A DNA stretch of 64,000 nt from Balamuthia mandrillaris (taxonomy: Eukaryota > Discosea > Longamoebia > Balamuthiidae): contig JAVKOQ010000045.1 of NCBI GenBank assembly GCA_031835245.1, positions 139,001 through 203,000 of the forward strand, written 5' to 3'. The stretch's first letter is position 1. Each line of letters starts with the position of its first letter. Made by a program: the position numbers and the translations under genes. The notes beneath the pieces are model-generated. The model was given only the letters and a program-made list of their open reading frames with translations. It searched no databases and had not been told where the DNA came from. Shown here one piece after another: positions 20,667 to 32,039 of this stretch.

Positions 20667-23096
20667 ATGGAAGCGGTCACCGATTGGTTTCACACGCAGA
20701 TGGCCCCGGTGGACGCCGTCTACAGCGATCTCTCCCTCAAGACCGGCTTTCCCGCTGACCAGCTCAAATGTTTGAGCTGCTGGTTTGTGGCCGTTCCTTT
20801 GGCCGTGCTCTTTCGCTACGTGCCTGGCACCTCCCTGCGGCACCTCTTCTCCATCCTGGTTTCCATTGGGTTTTGTTTGTTCTGCCTGGGACCGTTCTCC
20901 TGGGGACACGCTGTGTTCTCCTCGGCGGTGACCTACCTTATTCTTTTGTTGTGCCCTCTGCGTTATGCTCACAGACTCGTCTTTGTGGTTCGTTTCTCTC
21001 TCTCTCTCTCTCTCTCTCACTTCCCTCTTCTCTCTTCCTCTCAGTCGCTCTTTCTCGCTTACTTCTTTCTCTTTTTTCTTTCTTTCTGTCTTCTTTTTCA
21101 TTTTCTCGAAAGTTTTGACTCAAAGCAACTCTTTGTGTTTTGATTTCGTTGTTTTTTTTTTGTTTCAGTGGGTGATGGGTTACATGTCTGTAAGTCACAT
21201 CTACCGAATGTGGGACGACTACATGGGCTGGAACATGGACTTTACGGCTCCGCAGCTCATTCTCACGATCAAGCTCACCAGCATGGGCTACAACTACTAC
21301 GACGGCCGCCAATCGGATGCCTACAAAGAGGTTTGTATCACTTTTGTGCTCTCTCTCTCTCTCTTTCCCTCTCTTTTGTTTGTCTCGCTTTTGCTTTTTT
21401 TTCCCCCTGTTCTTTTATACCCGTTGATTTATTGACGGTTTTGGAGTAGAAGTTGCATCCATACCAGAGGGAGCACATGATCTCAAAGCTTCCTTCCTTG
21501 TTGGAATATTTTGGTTGGGTGTTCTTCTTCCCAACTTTTCTTGCCGGTCCTTCCATCGAACTCACTGAGTACCTTCGCTTTGTGGATGGCTCTGTGTTTA
21601 AAGTATGTTCTTCGTCTTCACTTCCCTCTTTTCCTTTTCTCTGTTCTCTCAATCGCTTTTCTCTGGCTATCTTCCTTATGAAAAGCTACTAACTTACTAA
21701 CTTACTTTAACTCAGGAATTTGGCGGCAAAGCCCCGAGCAGTCTGCTTCCTACATTGGCAGTAACTGCTCGTGCGCTCTTCCTTACTGCCCCGGTAATGC
21801 TTATCCACAGCATTTATTTCCCCATATCCTATCTCTCGAGCGAGGCCTTTTTCGATTCTTCCTTCCTCACTAGGTTGGCAGTCTCTTCCTTTTTCTGTTT
21901 TTTTTTTTTTCTTTTTCATATTTTTTCGGATATTTTTTACTCTTTCGCTTATCGCCTGTTCTACTTGCTTTTTTTTTTGTCCTTACGCAAACAAAGGGCA
22001 ACCTTGGTCTTGGTAATTACTGCTACGGCAAGGTTCAAGTACTATCTGGCCTGGTATTTGGGTGAGATTAGTGCTGTCGCCTGCGGATTCGGCTACAACG
22101 GCAGAAACAAAGATGGCAGCCTCAAATGGTTACATTTCTCTCTCTCTCTCTCTCTCTCTCCTCTTTCTTTTTCTTCCGTTTTATTGAAAACACTAACTCA
22201 TTTTCTTTGTAATATTGATAATAGGGATCGCGCCACCAATAGTTACCCGTTATTGGTGGAGCTCCCAAGCAACGTACGTGATTGTACCGCCAATTGGAAC
22301 ATTAGAACCGCTGTCTGGCTTCGCTATTGTTCGTCCTTCCTTTCCCTTCCTCTTTCTCTCTTTTCTGTTTCCTCTTTGTTCTTTTCTCTCTCTTTTTTAA
22401 ACTCCTTTCCCTTTTCCCTTTTTGACTTTGTTCCTAATGTGCTGTAGATGTGTACTTGAGATTCTCTCCAAGCGGTAAACCGGACGCCTTCTCCACGATT
22501 GCCACCTACACAGTGAGCGCGTTTTGGCATGGCTTCTACCCTGGCTACTATTACTTCTTCCTTACAGGCGCTATTATTACCGAATCTGGAAAAGGTTCGA
22601 CCTCTTCCTTTCTCCCTCTCTCCCCTTCTAATTTGCATTTGTTTGGGAAATGAAGTGTTGCGAAGAAGTCTGCGTTCGTGGTTCCTCAAGTCGGATGGTT
22701 CTCCTCTGCAGCCCTGGAAGTTCTTTTACGACATCATCGGCCGCGTTCTCACCATGTGGGTCGTTTGCTATGCTGGCTCTGCCTTTATCGTACGTTCTTC
22801 CCACTTTTTTTTTCTCTTTTGTCACTCTTCCCCTTTTTTTTCCTTCTCTTTTTCTCTCTTCTGAAGATTCACTAACCCAAATAAACAAATATTAGTTATT
22901 ATCGAGCACCGAAGGATTGCGCGTGTGGTCGTCTGTTTATTTCCTGGGCCACATATTAACATTGGGGGGCTATCTTCTCGGCACTTTTCTTCCCAGAAAG
23001 AGGATCGCCAACCCAGAATCGCGCGGCACTCCCGACCGCAAACCAGGCAACATCGCTGCCTCTCCCGCCAAAACGAAACCCAAAAAGGCTGATTGA
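20667..23096 (+). CDS. MBOAT-family lysophospholipid acyltransferase
   Basis: Nine exons (20667-20987, 21169-21330, 21450-21602, 21716-21873, 21997-22128, 22225-22328, 22448-22594, 22656-22789, 22896-23096) give 503 residues. It is a multi-pass membrane protein. MBOAT landmarks: DFTAPQLILTIKLTSMGYNY, FFPTFLAGPSIEL, the conserved Asn in ANWNIRTAVWLRY, and the catalytic His in VSAFWHGFYPGYY. The order and spacing match LPCAT3/MBOAT5 and MBOAT1/2, which acylate lysophospholipids in the ER. The C-terminus ends in KPKKAD, a lysine-rich tail resembling an ER-retrieval signal. Exon 3 may start three bases later (TTG instead of AAG) without changing the frame. The introns are C/T-rich with (CT)n. The acyl-acceptor specificity cannot be read from sequence. 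Confidence 0.93.
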
Positions 23097-23206
23097 ACCA
23101 AGTTTGTTCTTTTGTTTTTTGTTTTTTTTTGTTACACTTTCAAAAAAAAAATAAGAATGTCATTGTTATAAATAGTGTGGCAAGGACCAATGTACAAATA
23201 GGAGAG

Positions 23207-23208
<2 letters not shown>

Positions 23209-23247
<39 letters not shown>

Positions 23248-23333
23248 CGCCATCAAGAGAACCAACAAATGCGTTCTCCTTTGTCGTTTGTTTTCTGTTT
23301 GTGTGCATGTGTTTTTTGATAGGTGAGTCAACG

Positions 23334-23377
<44 letters not shown>

Positions 23378-23577
23378 CAAACGTCAAAGTATTGGCCACA
23401 GAGTGGAACGACAAGCACAAAGTAAACGAACACGGCGAGAGCAAGGAAAACGAATACGCCGATGTTGATGAATGGATGCTTGAGGAGAAACTGGGAAAGG
23501 AACTGATGCTTCTTTCTGGCTGGCCCTATTGTTATGAACAGAATAGTCAGAGAGAGGGAGAGAGGGAGGGAGAGAGG

Positions 23578-23624
<47 letters not shown>

Positions 23625-23831
23625 TGGTAAAAGAAAACAGGACAAACCATGCAGAAGCAAGTCGGGGTCTTGAATGTGTTTGACCAGGAGAGGATACTTG
23701 ATGAACGAAGAGTCGGCTTCTAGGTCGAGCACCACCAACGGAATGGCTTGTTGGTTCCATGTTGGTGGTTTCTTGAAGACGGAAAAAAAAAGCAAGGGTT
23801 CATTTGGTGCGAGAAACAGAGAGAACGCAAG

Positions 23832-23878
<47 letters not shown>
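23209..23878. repeat. cluster of four long (GA/CT)n microsatellites in longin-gene introns
   Basis: Tracts at about 23209-23245, 23339-23368, 23581-23622 and 23837-23878 are (GA)n on the plus strand, hence (CT)n in the sense of the minus-strand longin gene. Three are clearly intronic; the first is at the 3' end of the gene model. Confidence 0.9.
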
Positions 23879-23881
<3 letters not shown>

Positions 23882-24529
23882 TAGAGCGGTGGGAAGAGAG
23901 AAGAGAACGAGGGAGCTTACCTGGTTTTCCCATTTTGTGGACAAATAGTAAGAACTGAGCTTTCTGATGGTATCCGAAAAGTCGTTCATTTCGTCTGCAT
24001 CGAATCGGTGAAAGAAGGGAGAAAAAAAAGTAAGAAGGAGCTGAACTGTTGAAAGAGAAAACAAAAAGAAGACAGATGAAAAAAGAAGTATCATTGAGCA
24101 AGCGTACATGGAATGATGGAAGTGGCGTCGTAGCGATCGTGAAACCGCTCCAAAAATTGGACCCGCAGCTCCTCCAGGTATGCAAAAGCGAGGCTTTGGT
24201 CGTACTCGCTACCGGTCAAGCAGAGAAAAGAGAAATGTGGATCGGTTATGTTGTTTAGAACATGTAAAGTAAACCGATGATCATAACTGTAATTTTGAAG
24301 ACGAGCAAGAAAAAAAAAGTGAGAAGGACAAAAAATCAAAATGAGAGAAGAGACAGAGGAACATCTTTTAGAGCTCAAACCTAAAAGATTGCCGCAACGG
24401 TCCCTGAACGTCTACCTCTTGCAGAAACTTTTGACAAAACGCTTTGGCGGTTCCTGAATAGCCGCTGTAATGAGCCAGCGGGACCTGGTTCAACGAAACC
24501 AACGTGTACAAGATCTCATGTAAACTCAT
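23253..24529 (-). CDS. longin-domain protein with C-terminal membrane anchor and no SNARE motif
   Basis: Six exons (24529-24381, 24286-24108, 23994-23921, 23771-23648, 23525-23383, 23294-23253) give 236 residues. Residues 1-125 form a longin domain: ILYTLVSLNQVPLAHYSG, FSFLCLTGSEYDQSLAFAYL and IIPYEMNDFSDTIRKLSSYY, closest in pattern to Sec22 and VAMP7. Exon 4 encodes about 45 residues (WNQQAIPLVVLDLEADSS) in the place of a SNARE motif, but without heptads or a central Arg. A single transmembrane segment follows (INIGVFVFLALAVFVYFVLV). SNARE-less longins exist as plant phytolongins and Sec22-like proteins; a trafficking role is therefore likely. The last exon (14 codons) is tentative; the others are fixed by phase and conservation. 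Long (CT)n tracts fill introns 3, 4 and 5. Confidence 0.8.
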
Positions 24530-24888
24530 CGTACAATAAATCTTTATCTCTGTTTTTTGCACCTGTAAAACAGCTTGTATCATCGCAAAGGTCGTGACGA
24601 CGTGATTATTTCTTCGTGTCGTCATGCGTTTATGTTAACTTGTGTAGATAAAAACACTGGAAGAGGGGAGTGCCTCTGCGAGGCAAAAGGGGAAGAAGAA
24701 AAAAGAGAGAGAGAAAGAAAAGAAATGGTTCGAGGTTAAGCTCGCCTTCAACAAACAGTTCTTTGTGGTTATTCTTTTGGATGTATCCCCCAAATAGATT
24801 GTTTTGAAAAAAAGTGAACCAATGGAACACAACGAAATACACAAAGGAGCGTTATGCATTCGTTGGCCCTTTCCTCCTTGTACTTCAT
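24530..24888. promoter_or_regulatory. longin upstream region with CGTGACGACGTG-type elements
   Basis: The spacer lies between two tandem minus-strand genes. CGTGACGACGTG at about 24593-24604 and CGTGTCGTCATG at about 24615 lie 65-90 bp upstream of the longin ATG. They look like relaxed forms of the TGTCGACA element. The remainder is purine-rich (24660-24740) or featureless. Confidence 0.4.
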
Positions 24889-25547
24889 TTACAAGCCAAG
24901 CTTGGTTCGTCTCCAGTGTCTCCTCTTGGCGTTGTACCTGTTTATAAGTTGATTGGTTTTGTCAAACAAGTCTGAGCATTGCAATAAATCGAGGAAAGAG
25001 GGATGGATCAAAGTGGAATAGAAGGGCTGGAAGAAAAGAAGAGAGAAAAAAAGATCAAACAGAAAAGAAAGGTGAGGGAAAAGAGAGAGTGGAGGAAAGG
25101 CAAACCTGATGGTGTTGCCAGTGCGGTAGCGGATCCACTGGGGAATGGGCCTGTTCTGCCTTTGCTTCTTGGCGAGCGTGCGCTTGATCTTGAAGGACTT
25201 GTGGGACGGCTACGAAATACGAAAGAAACAGAATGGGAGGAAGGCGGGATAAAGAGATGGAGGACACGAAGCAAAGTTAAAAGGGGAAAATAAAGACGAG
25301 GAAGAAAAAGGGTAGGGGTAGATTTTTGTGGCGGAGGTTGAGGACAACAAAACAGAAAGAAAGATAGAAAGATGACAAAGTCCGAAACATCAAAAGTGAG
25401 GGTACGAGAGTAATGAAAACATTCAGAAAAATCAATCAAGAGGGGGACAAAGGAAAAGACAACGCGGGATCGTCAACGCGCACTCCACCGTAAAAACAAA
25501 CAAAAATACACAAAATCTTGAGTGACAAAAAAAAAAATGCGCACCAT
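24889..25547 (-). CDS. RPL39: 60S ribosomal protein eL39
   Basis: Three exons give exactly 51 residues, the universal eL39 length. Exon 1 is only the ATG (25547-25545), followed by donor GTGCGC. Exon 2 (25209-25106) starts after TTTCGTAG with PSHKSFKIKRTLAKKQ and continues QNRPIPQWIRYRTGNTI. Exon 3 (24937-24889) encodes YNAKRRHWRRTKLGL and the stop. The protein lines the ribosomal exit tunnel. The basic, Lys/Arg-rich sequence matches the family along its whole length. The gene is too split to show as one reading frame. The ATG-only first exon rests on splice signals and the need for a Met; the 335-bp first intron has no competing in-frame ATG next to exon 2. Confidence 0.93.
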
Positions 25548-25979
25548 CGTAATCGTCTGGGGGAAATTGAAAGAATCTGTTTGCGCGGTTCACTCGCCTT
25601 CTTTCTTGCTGCTAATGAGGGAAAAAAATTATCAGTTTTTTTCGCCCCAACAAAGTGCCCCTCTTCCTCCTTTCTTCCCATTTTCCCTACACTGACGTGT
25701 GTTCGATACCACGATTGGCCGATCCCATCTACCGGAGTTATATCAACTCCTTTGATCGAAATTTCATTTCCCGCCTTTTTTTTTGTGTGAAACTTTTCCC
25801 CTCCCATTCGACGTCCCTTTCTTCTCGTATACTTTCAAGTAGGTATAGCATTGCTTTAGGATAGCTAAAAATAAGATACAGATATTGGGAAGCTTGGCCT
25901 TTGTGGGATGTCTGGTGTAGTTCTTGAGAACACAACACAAAAAAAAAAAAGATCTATGGACAACATTTTGTCATCTTCT
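25548..25979. other. intergenic region, tandem minus-strand genes
   Basis: This 430-bp stretch lies between the eL39 start and the citrate synthase stop. It is T-rich near 25625-25660 and 25770-25800, consistent with the upstream region of eL39. No gene or repeat is recognised. Confidence 0.5.
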
Positions 25980-27676
25980 TCACTCGTCTCGCGATGGTCG
26001 TTGTAGGTGGTGTGCGTTCAGGGCATCAAAGCTTCCAAAGGACTCGGCCAAGTTCCGTCTAAGCATTGGTCTCGGTCTGGTCTGCTTCTTCTTATCAGCC
26101 CCATTATTCTCTCCATTCTCTGTATTGTCGGTGTTGTTATTGTTTTCGTCCTCTTGTGGCTGCAACACATTCTCTCCAATACCCCAGTAATCCAAACTTA
26201 CTCCCCTTCTTGATGAGTGAGCGGAGAAGTAGGCATCAAGGCTTTGCTTGGAGGAGCGCCTCTCCTCCAAGGGAACGTAAGGCCTGGGTCCGCTGCCTAA
26301 GTAGACCTGTCGAGGACGATAGATGCGAGTCTGTGGGTCCTCCAGCAATTCCACCCAGTTAGCCAACCAACCGGCCGCTCGAGGGATGGTGAACAATACT
26401 GGGAACATGTCGGTCGGGAAGCCCATCGCTTTGTAGATCAATCCGCTTTGAAAGAAGAACAGAAGAGGAAGAAAAACAAAAAGGAAATGTAACAGTTAAA
26501 AGAAAACATAAGGTAAAGAGCCAGAACGGCGGGGATTGTACATACCTGTAGAAATCAACATTGGGATACAGGTTTCTTTTTACAAAATAATCATCAGCAA
26601 GAGCCTGACGTTCCAATTCTTCGGCTAACTCCATCAATGGGCTTCTGCCCAACAAGTCAAAGATCTGTTTCGCAAGGCGGAATTAGGGCTTTTAACCACT
26701 GGAGAGAAAAAGTAAATAACAGAAGGGGAGACCTCGGAGGTTATCTGTTTCAACAAACGCGCGCGAGGGTCATAGTTTTTGTAAACGCGATGGCCAAATC
26801 CCATCAGACGTTTCTTCTTGTCCTTCACGTCCTTCAAAAATTCAGGAATGTTTTCTTTGCGTTTTATGCTTTCCAACATGTGCAACACAGCCTTGTTTCA
26901 AAAGAATGATATGATATGATATTAAATGAAGGAACAGCGAGCAGGAGCAAAGTTGAAGAAAACGTGAAGCAAAAGGCAAAATAGAAATAAAGAAACATAA
27001 AGATACCTCGTTGGCGCCACCATGAAGTGGTCCGTAGAGAGCTCCAGCGGCGCCCGCTATGGCGGTATAGGGATCAACAAGAGAAGAGGAGAGCTGTCTC
27101 ATTGCAGTTGTCGAGCAGTTCATCTCGTGATCGGCATGGAGGATGAAGAGCTTATCCAACGCTTTGGCCAGAAGGGGATGAGGTCGGTAGTTTACCTCCG
27201 ATAAACGGTCAAGCATGTACAAGAAGTTCTCCGTGTAGGAGAGATTGTTAACTGGATTGTTGTACGGTCTAATAAAAAGATAAAAAAGTTAAAGACAGAG
27301 AAAAGGGGACGAGAATAAGGAAGAAGGAAACCTGCCGAGGCGATGTCTGTACGCGCATGCGGCTATTATAAAGCGAGGCGGTGAGTTGAGATCAGAGAAA
27401 ACAGAGCATGAGAGAGAGGAAGAGAGACCAATGGTAGGCATTTTGCCCAGGATACGGAATATTTGTTTGTTTCTGATACTCTCGTCTTTGTAGAGACCAG
27501 CTCCCTATAAAAATAATTAAGATATGAGGAACGAGAACAGGAGATACCACAAGCACAGGTGCTAGCTCGCACCTGTAGCGCAGGGTTCGCTTCTGGATAG
27601 AATGTTGACATAGCAGCGATCGAACTGGTAACAAACAAAAGTAAGGTATGGCGCTATGGTTGGACGGAAAGAGAGT

Positions 27677-27716
<40 letters not shown>

Positions 27717-28568
27717 GAGAAGACGAGAATGAACGACAGACGCACCTGATCAACATACCCATCTATTATGTAAAGGATTGAAAGGGTGAGCAAAACGGCG
27801 ACGTTCACACAAAAAGCAACAACTAGATATACATACAGGATGGGCATCATAACGAAACGCTTTCATGTGCTGTATCAAGTTTTCATGGATGAACGTATGG
27901 CGAAGAACCTTGGCATTCCATGCCTCTAATTGGTCCTGTGATGTTTTGCAACAGCGAGCAGGTCCATTGTTGTCAGTTGTAATCAACATAAACGGAGAAG
28001 AGAACGATGAAGAAGAAGAACAAGAAGAAGGCAGCAACAAAAGGAGAAGAATAAGAGAATAAAGAAAACAGGACGAAAGAGAGCAGAAAAGAGAGAAAGA
28101 GAGACGAGAAACTGAAAAAAAAAAAAAACAACATACTGGATCAGGCAGCTCCCCGTAGATAAGCAGATAGGCCACTTCCAAAAAGGTCGAATGCTCCACG
28201 AGCTCCTCAATGTTGTAGCCTCTATAGGAGAGCAAGCCCTTATCCCCATCAATAAACGTGATCTTCGAGTTGCAACACGCCGTGTTCATGTAGCCAGGGT
28301 CAGACACCCTAAGTTGAAAATAAACAAGGTTTTCGTCAGCAAATATTTTAAAAAAAGGATGAAAAGGAATTTGCTACATGGTGCCAAAGTCTTCCTCATC
28401 CACTTTGATCTGACGAAAGTCCATGGCGCTGACGGCGCCGTGGGTTACTGGCAGCTCGTAGGATTTGCCCGTGCGGTTGTCAATGACGGTGAACGTGTCC
28501 CTGGACACCTGCTCAGCGGGGCAGGTGGCCGCACCGTCGTTCTCCTTCGCGGCAGAGTTGTTCTCCAT
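25980..28568 (-). CDS. citrate synthase, peroxisomal/glyoxysomal type
   Basis: Eleven exons (28568-28378, 28308-28137, 27935-27837, 27762-27746, 27624-27573, 27504-27429, 27362-27332, 27268-27007, 26891-26733, 26664-26546, 26445-25980) give 547 residues. All three catalytic residues are present: His in [11 protein letters not shown], His in GPLHGGANE and Asp in [10 protein letters not shown]. The enzyme condenses acetyl-CoA and oxaloacetate. The whole sequence follows plant glyoxysomal citrate synthase ([49 protein letters not shown]). There is no clear mitochondrial presequence, PTS2 or PTS1. Instead there is an extra Asn/Arg/Ser-rich C-terminal tail of about 85 residues, ending RPSRDE. Location is thus open: cytosol, or peroxisome by an unusual route. 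Exons 4 (17 bp) and 7 (31 bp) are microexons fixed by conservation. Exon 9 uses the unusual donor GTCTCC. Confidence 0.95.
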
Positions 28569-28886
28569 AGCTGGTGAAAGAGACACGGGAGGCAATAGCG
28601 TCGGTTGGTTGCTGTTTGTTGCTTCGCTGCTCCGTTGTGTAAGGCGTCGACAAAAGACTACCTAGGTTTCTGTCGACATTTACGAACTCATGTCGACATG
28701 ATCGTCATCCTGGACGTCGGCAAAAAGGGGAAATAGGCACGGGTTATTCAGGATATTTTTGATTGGACCACATCATCTTGGTTCTGTTGCTCAAATGGAG
28801 CACCATTTGTGGTCCTCAATCCATCAGAAAAAAAAGAAAGTAGCAGAGAGAGAAGAAGACAAAAAAAAAAAATAGAATAGAAGAGG
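28569..28886. promoter_or_regulatory. bidirectional promoter region with clustered TGTCGACA palindromes
   Basis: This 318-bp region lies between the divergent citrate synthase (-) and SDF2-like (+) starts. It holds exact TGTCGACA at 28671-28678 and CATGTCGACATG at 28689-28700, plus a seven-of-eight copy (CGTCGACA) at 28645-28652. The elements are 100-130 bp from the citrate synthase ATG and about 190-215 bp from the SDF2 ATG. The right half is A-rich just before the SDF2 start. Confidence 0.55.
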
Positions 28887-29540
28887 ATGAGGTTCCTGCG
28901 GTCTCCTTGCGTGTGCGCAGTTTTGTTGGGTCTGATCGTGTTGAGTCTTTCTTCTCCTGCCCAATCTTGGTGGGGCGCCGAAGAGGGCCAACATCAACAC
29001 GAACACCACCACGACGAGCATGACCACTCCCACGATGAAGGCGAACCAGATCCCGACAGTACTCGTTTTTCTCCTCTTTTTTTTTCTCTCTCTCTTTTCC
29101 CTTTTTGATTCCATCTTTCTCCTATTTTTTTTCAAAATTTTAAAACAGTCACCACGGTGGTCACCTGTGGAAGTGTCATTGCATTGAAGCACGTGGCGAC
29201 TGGCTATCGACTCCACTCTCATCAGGTTGCCTATGGCAGCGGCAGCGGGCAGCAGTCCGTCACCGCCGTCACCTCTGCGGACGATACTGACAACCTGTGG
29301 ACCGTTCGTGGACCCCATGGTGGTCACTGTAGACAAGGGTTTGCTTCGCTTCCCGCTTTCCGCTTTGTTCACCTTCTCTTCCTTCTTTTCTGTGTTCTCT
29401 CTTCGGTCTTCTTCTCAATTCTTTCTTTTCTTCTCCTCTCCTCTTCTGCTGACGGTATTCTCTTCTCTTTATTATCTTTGCTTTCGCCTTCCATCCCCGG
29501 TCTTCTTTCCTCTGATTCACGTTTTTCAACAAACTTATCT

Positions 29541-29583
<43 letters not shown>

Positions 29584-30075
29584 ATCTTCATGGCTCCGCA
29601 TCAGAACACCTGTAAAGAAAGGACAAACAATCCGCCTGCAACACCTCTCCACCCGCCAAAACCTCCACTCCCACCTTCACGTCTCCCCTCTCTCCCGCCA
29701 GCAGGAGGTCAGCTGCTTTGGGGAGAACGGCAAAGGGGACTCGGGGGACAACTGGGACGTGGAGTGCAACGGGGATATCTGGCAGAGAGGTGAGCAGATC
29801 ATGCTGAGGCACTCGGACACGGGGCTCTACCTCCACTCCCACCCTATCAGGTATCGTAACCCCATCCCAGGGCAGCAGGAGGTCACCGCCAACGTGCCCA
29901 GCGAACAGACCAAGTGGACGACTGAGGTATTCTTCTCTCATTGTTTTTATTTTTGTCTTGTGGCTGTTCTTTTTTTCTGACCTCTTTTTTCTTCAACACA
30001 AAAACAAAAACAAAACAAAACAACAACTAGGAGGGTATTTATTTCCCTGTTCTAGAGGAGAACACCACGGCTTAA
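28887..30075 (+). CDS. SDF2-like secreted/ER protein with MIR repeats
   Basis: Four exons (28887-29058, 29149-29338, 29605-29926, 30031-30075) give 242 residues. A signal peptide of about 27 residues (VLLGLIVLSLSSPAQS) is followed by a His/Asp/Glu-rich segment (QHEHHHDEHDHSHDE). Three MIR repeats then span residues about 60-225: LHSHQVAYGSGSGQQSVTAV, NLHSHLHVSPLSRQQEV and LHSHPIRYRNPIPGQQEV. SDF2/SDF2L1 proteins act in the ER with chaperones or mannosyltransferases. The C-terminus (LEENTTA) lacks an HDEL/KDEL signal, unlike SDF2L1, so retention is uncertain. The His-rich insert could bind metal ions; this is inference. Intron 2 carries a long (CT)n. The gene is divergent from citrate synthase. 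Confidence 0.93.
29544..29581. repeat. (CT)n microsatellite in SDF2-like intron 2
   Basis: About 19 CT units lie shortly before the 3' splice site, on the coding strand. Confidence 0.9.
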
Positions 30076-30362
30076 ATAAAACGGAGAGTTTTTTTTAAAA
30101 AACCAAAGCAACACAAGCATTCTCGCTCTTCTTCTCTTATCTTTTGTGTTTTTTTACAAGTCAGGAAAAATGGCCCCTCTGACAAGAAACTTCGGAGTTT
30201 CGGGGATAAAGGTGGACGATCCAATCACAGCTGGTATGCACTAAATAAGGTAATGTTAGAAAATAACGGTTCACGCGATTACTTCGTTGTATCGTCCCCT
30301 TCCTTTCAAACTTACCACGTAAAGGTGTCTTTTGCTCCTTTTAACCAAGGAACGAAACCGAT

Positions 30363-31830
30363 ATGGGGGACTGTTTCAGTAAGATGACGCCAGACGAGAA
30401 GCTGGCGAGAAGGAAGAACCAAGAGATTGAACAAGAACTAGCACACGACCGGAAAAGATATCGCGAAGATGTGAAGCTTTTGCTACTTGGTGCGCACTTC
30501 CCGAAATTTGAAAAAAAGTCGAGAGGCAAACAGAAGATAGAAAACAAACACAGAACTTTTTTTGTTATTCAGATTTTTTGTCAACCCGGATCTAACAAAC
30601 CTTTCCTTTACCTCTTTAACAAACAACAAAAGGAACGGGAGAGTCAGGAAAGTCGACAGTATTCAAACAGATGAAGATTATAAGTGAAGGAGGGTTCAAA
30701 CAAGATGAGCTAAAGAGCTATACATCCAACGTGTATTCCAACTGTATTACCCAAATGAAGGTCATCGTCAACGCTGCCTCTGTTATGAACATAGACATGG
30801 AACACCCAGAAAACAAGGTATCTTTCCTTCTTCACCCCGCTGGCGCAACTTTCAAATAACAAATAATTAAAAGACGAGAGCAACTCGGCTGATGCAATTG
30901 CCAGCAACCTGTGACTCTTGGTCAGAGCAAGTGGGCGATGACATAGCAGAACTTTGGCAGGATGCCGGCATCCGAGCAACTTATGAGAAACGCGACACTT
31001 ACTACCAACTCAACGACTCTGCCGCTTAGTATGTATCCCTTTGTTCGCTCTCTCCTCTCGCTCCTCTTATTCCGTCGTTTTTCATGTTCTTGTCTGCGCG
31101 CTCTCTCTATTCTCAAACCATCTCGCGTAATATCTTGGTTCTAATCTAGTTGCTTCTTTCACTTATCTGAAACCCAAGTTTCTTTGATCAAATTGAGCGG
31201 ATCAACAACCCAGACTACATACCATCCGAACAGGACGTTTTGCGAGTCCGCATTCGCAGCACAGGAATAGAGGAGGCTGTCTTTCAATTTGACGACATCT
31301 CCTTCAAAATGTTGGATGTCGGAGGACAGAGAAGCGAACGTCGCAAATGGATCCATTGTTTCGATGGGGTGACGGCCATTGTCTTTTGTGTAGGCATAAG
31401 TGAGTACGATCAGACGTTACGAGAGGAGTGTAACAAGAATCGAATGCATGAGTCGTTGGACTTGTTTGACGATATTTGCAACAGCCCTTGGTTTGAGAAT
31501 ACGGCCTTTATACTCTTTCTCAACAAGATTGACTTGTTTAAGGAGAAGATCAAAAAGTCGGACCTTCGGAATACTTTCGAGAACTATACAGGTAAGAACA
31601 AAAACATGCAACATCAATAATACCAGTGCTAACGTTGTTGTTCTCACAAAGGTGGAGCGGATTATGATGCAGCCTGTGCTTTCATAAAGGCTCAGTTTTT
31701 GGAGAGAAACACATCGCCACACGTTATCTTTCCTCACTTCACATGCGCCGTCGACACAAAGAACATTGAGTTCGTATTCAAGTGTGTTCGTAAGACGCTG
31801 TTGGAGAAAATAGTGGTCACTCTCTTTTAG
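30363..31830 (+). CDS. heterotrimeric G-protein alpha subunit
   Basis: Five exons (30363-30489, 30633-30817, 30874-31028, 31179-31591, 31652-31830) give 352 residues, normal for G-alpha. It starts MGDCFSK, with Gly2 for myristoylation and Cys4 for palmitoylation. GTP-binding motifs are intact: GTGESGKST (P-loop, split by intron 1), the arginine finger in [23 protein letters not shown] (switch II), FLNKIDLF (NKxD) and FTCAVDTKN (TCAT-like). The catalytic Thr of switch I is conservatively Ser. The C-terminus is VVTLF, without the Cys that pertussis toxin modifies. The protein couples seven-transmembrane receptors to effectors at the plasma membrane. The class (Gi-like or amoebozoan-specific) needs a tree. 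Confidence 0.96.
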
Positions 31831-32039
31831 GAGCAGGGAACTTGGTTCCCCCTCTTATGCTTTCCTCTCGGTTATCTATTATGACCTCCTCCTTTTCCTC
31901 TCTTCTTCAAAAAGGAGATGTCTGGTCTTGACTCTTTTCTTCGCTTTGTTGTTTCTTTTATCTTTTGTAAAAACAAAAACAAAATCGTAATTCTACATTC
32001 ACAAGGTGTTTTCTCCTCTCTCTTTTTTCTTCTTCATTG

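Noticed and set aside
10321-28700. CRISPR-like interpretation of the spaced TGTCGACA copies
   Set aside because: Copies are 8-14 bp, irregularly spaced over many kilobases, in a eukaryotic genome.
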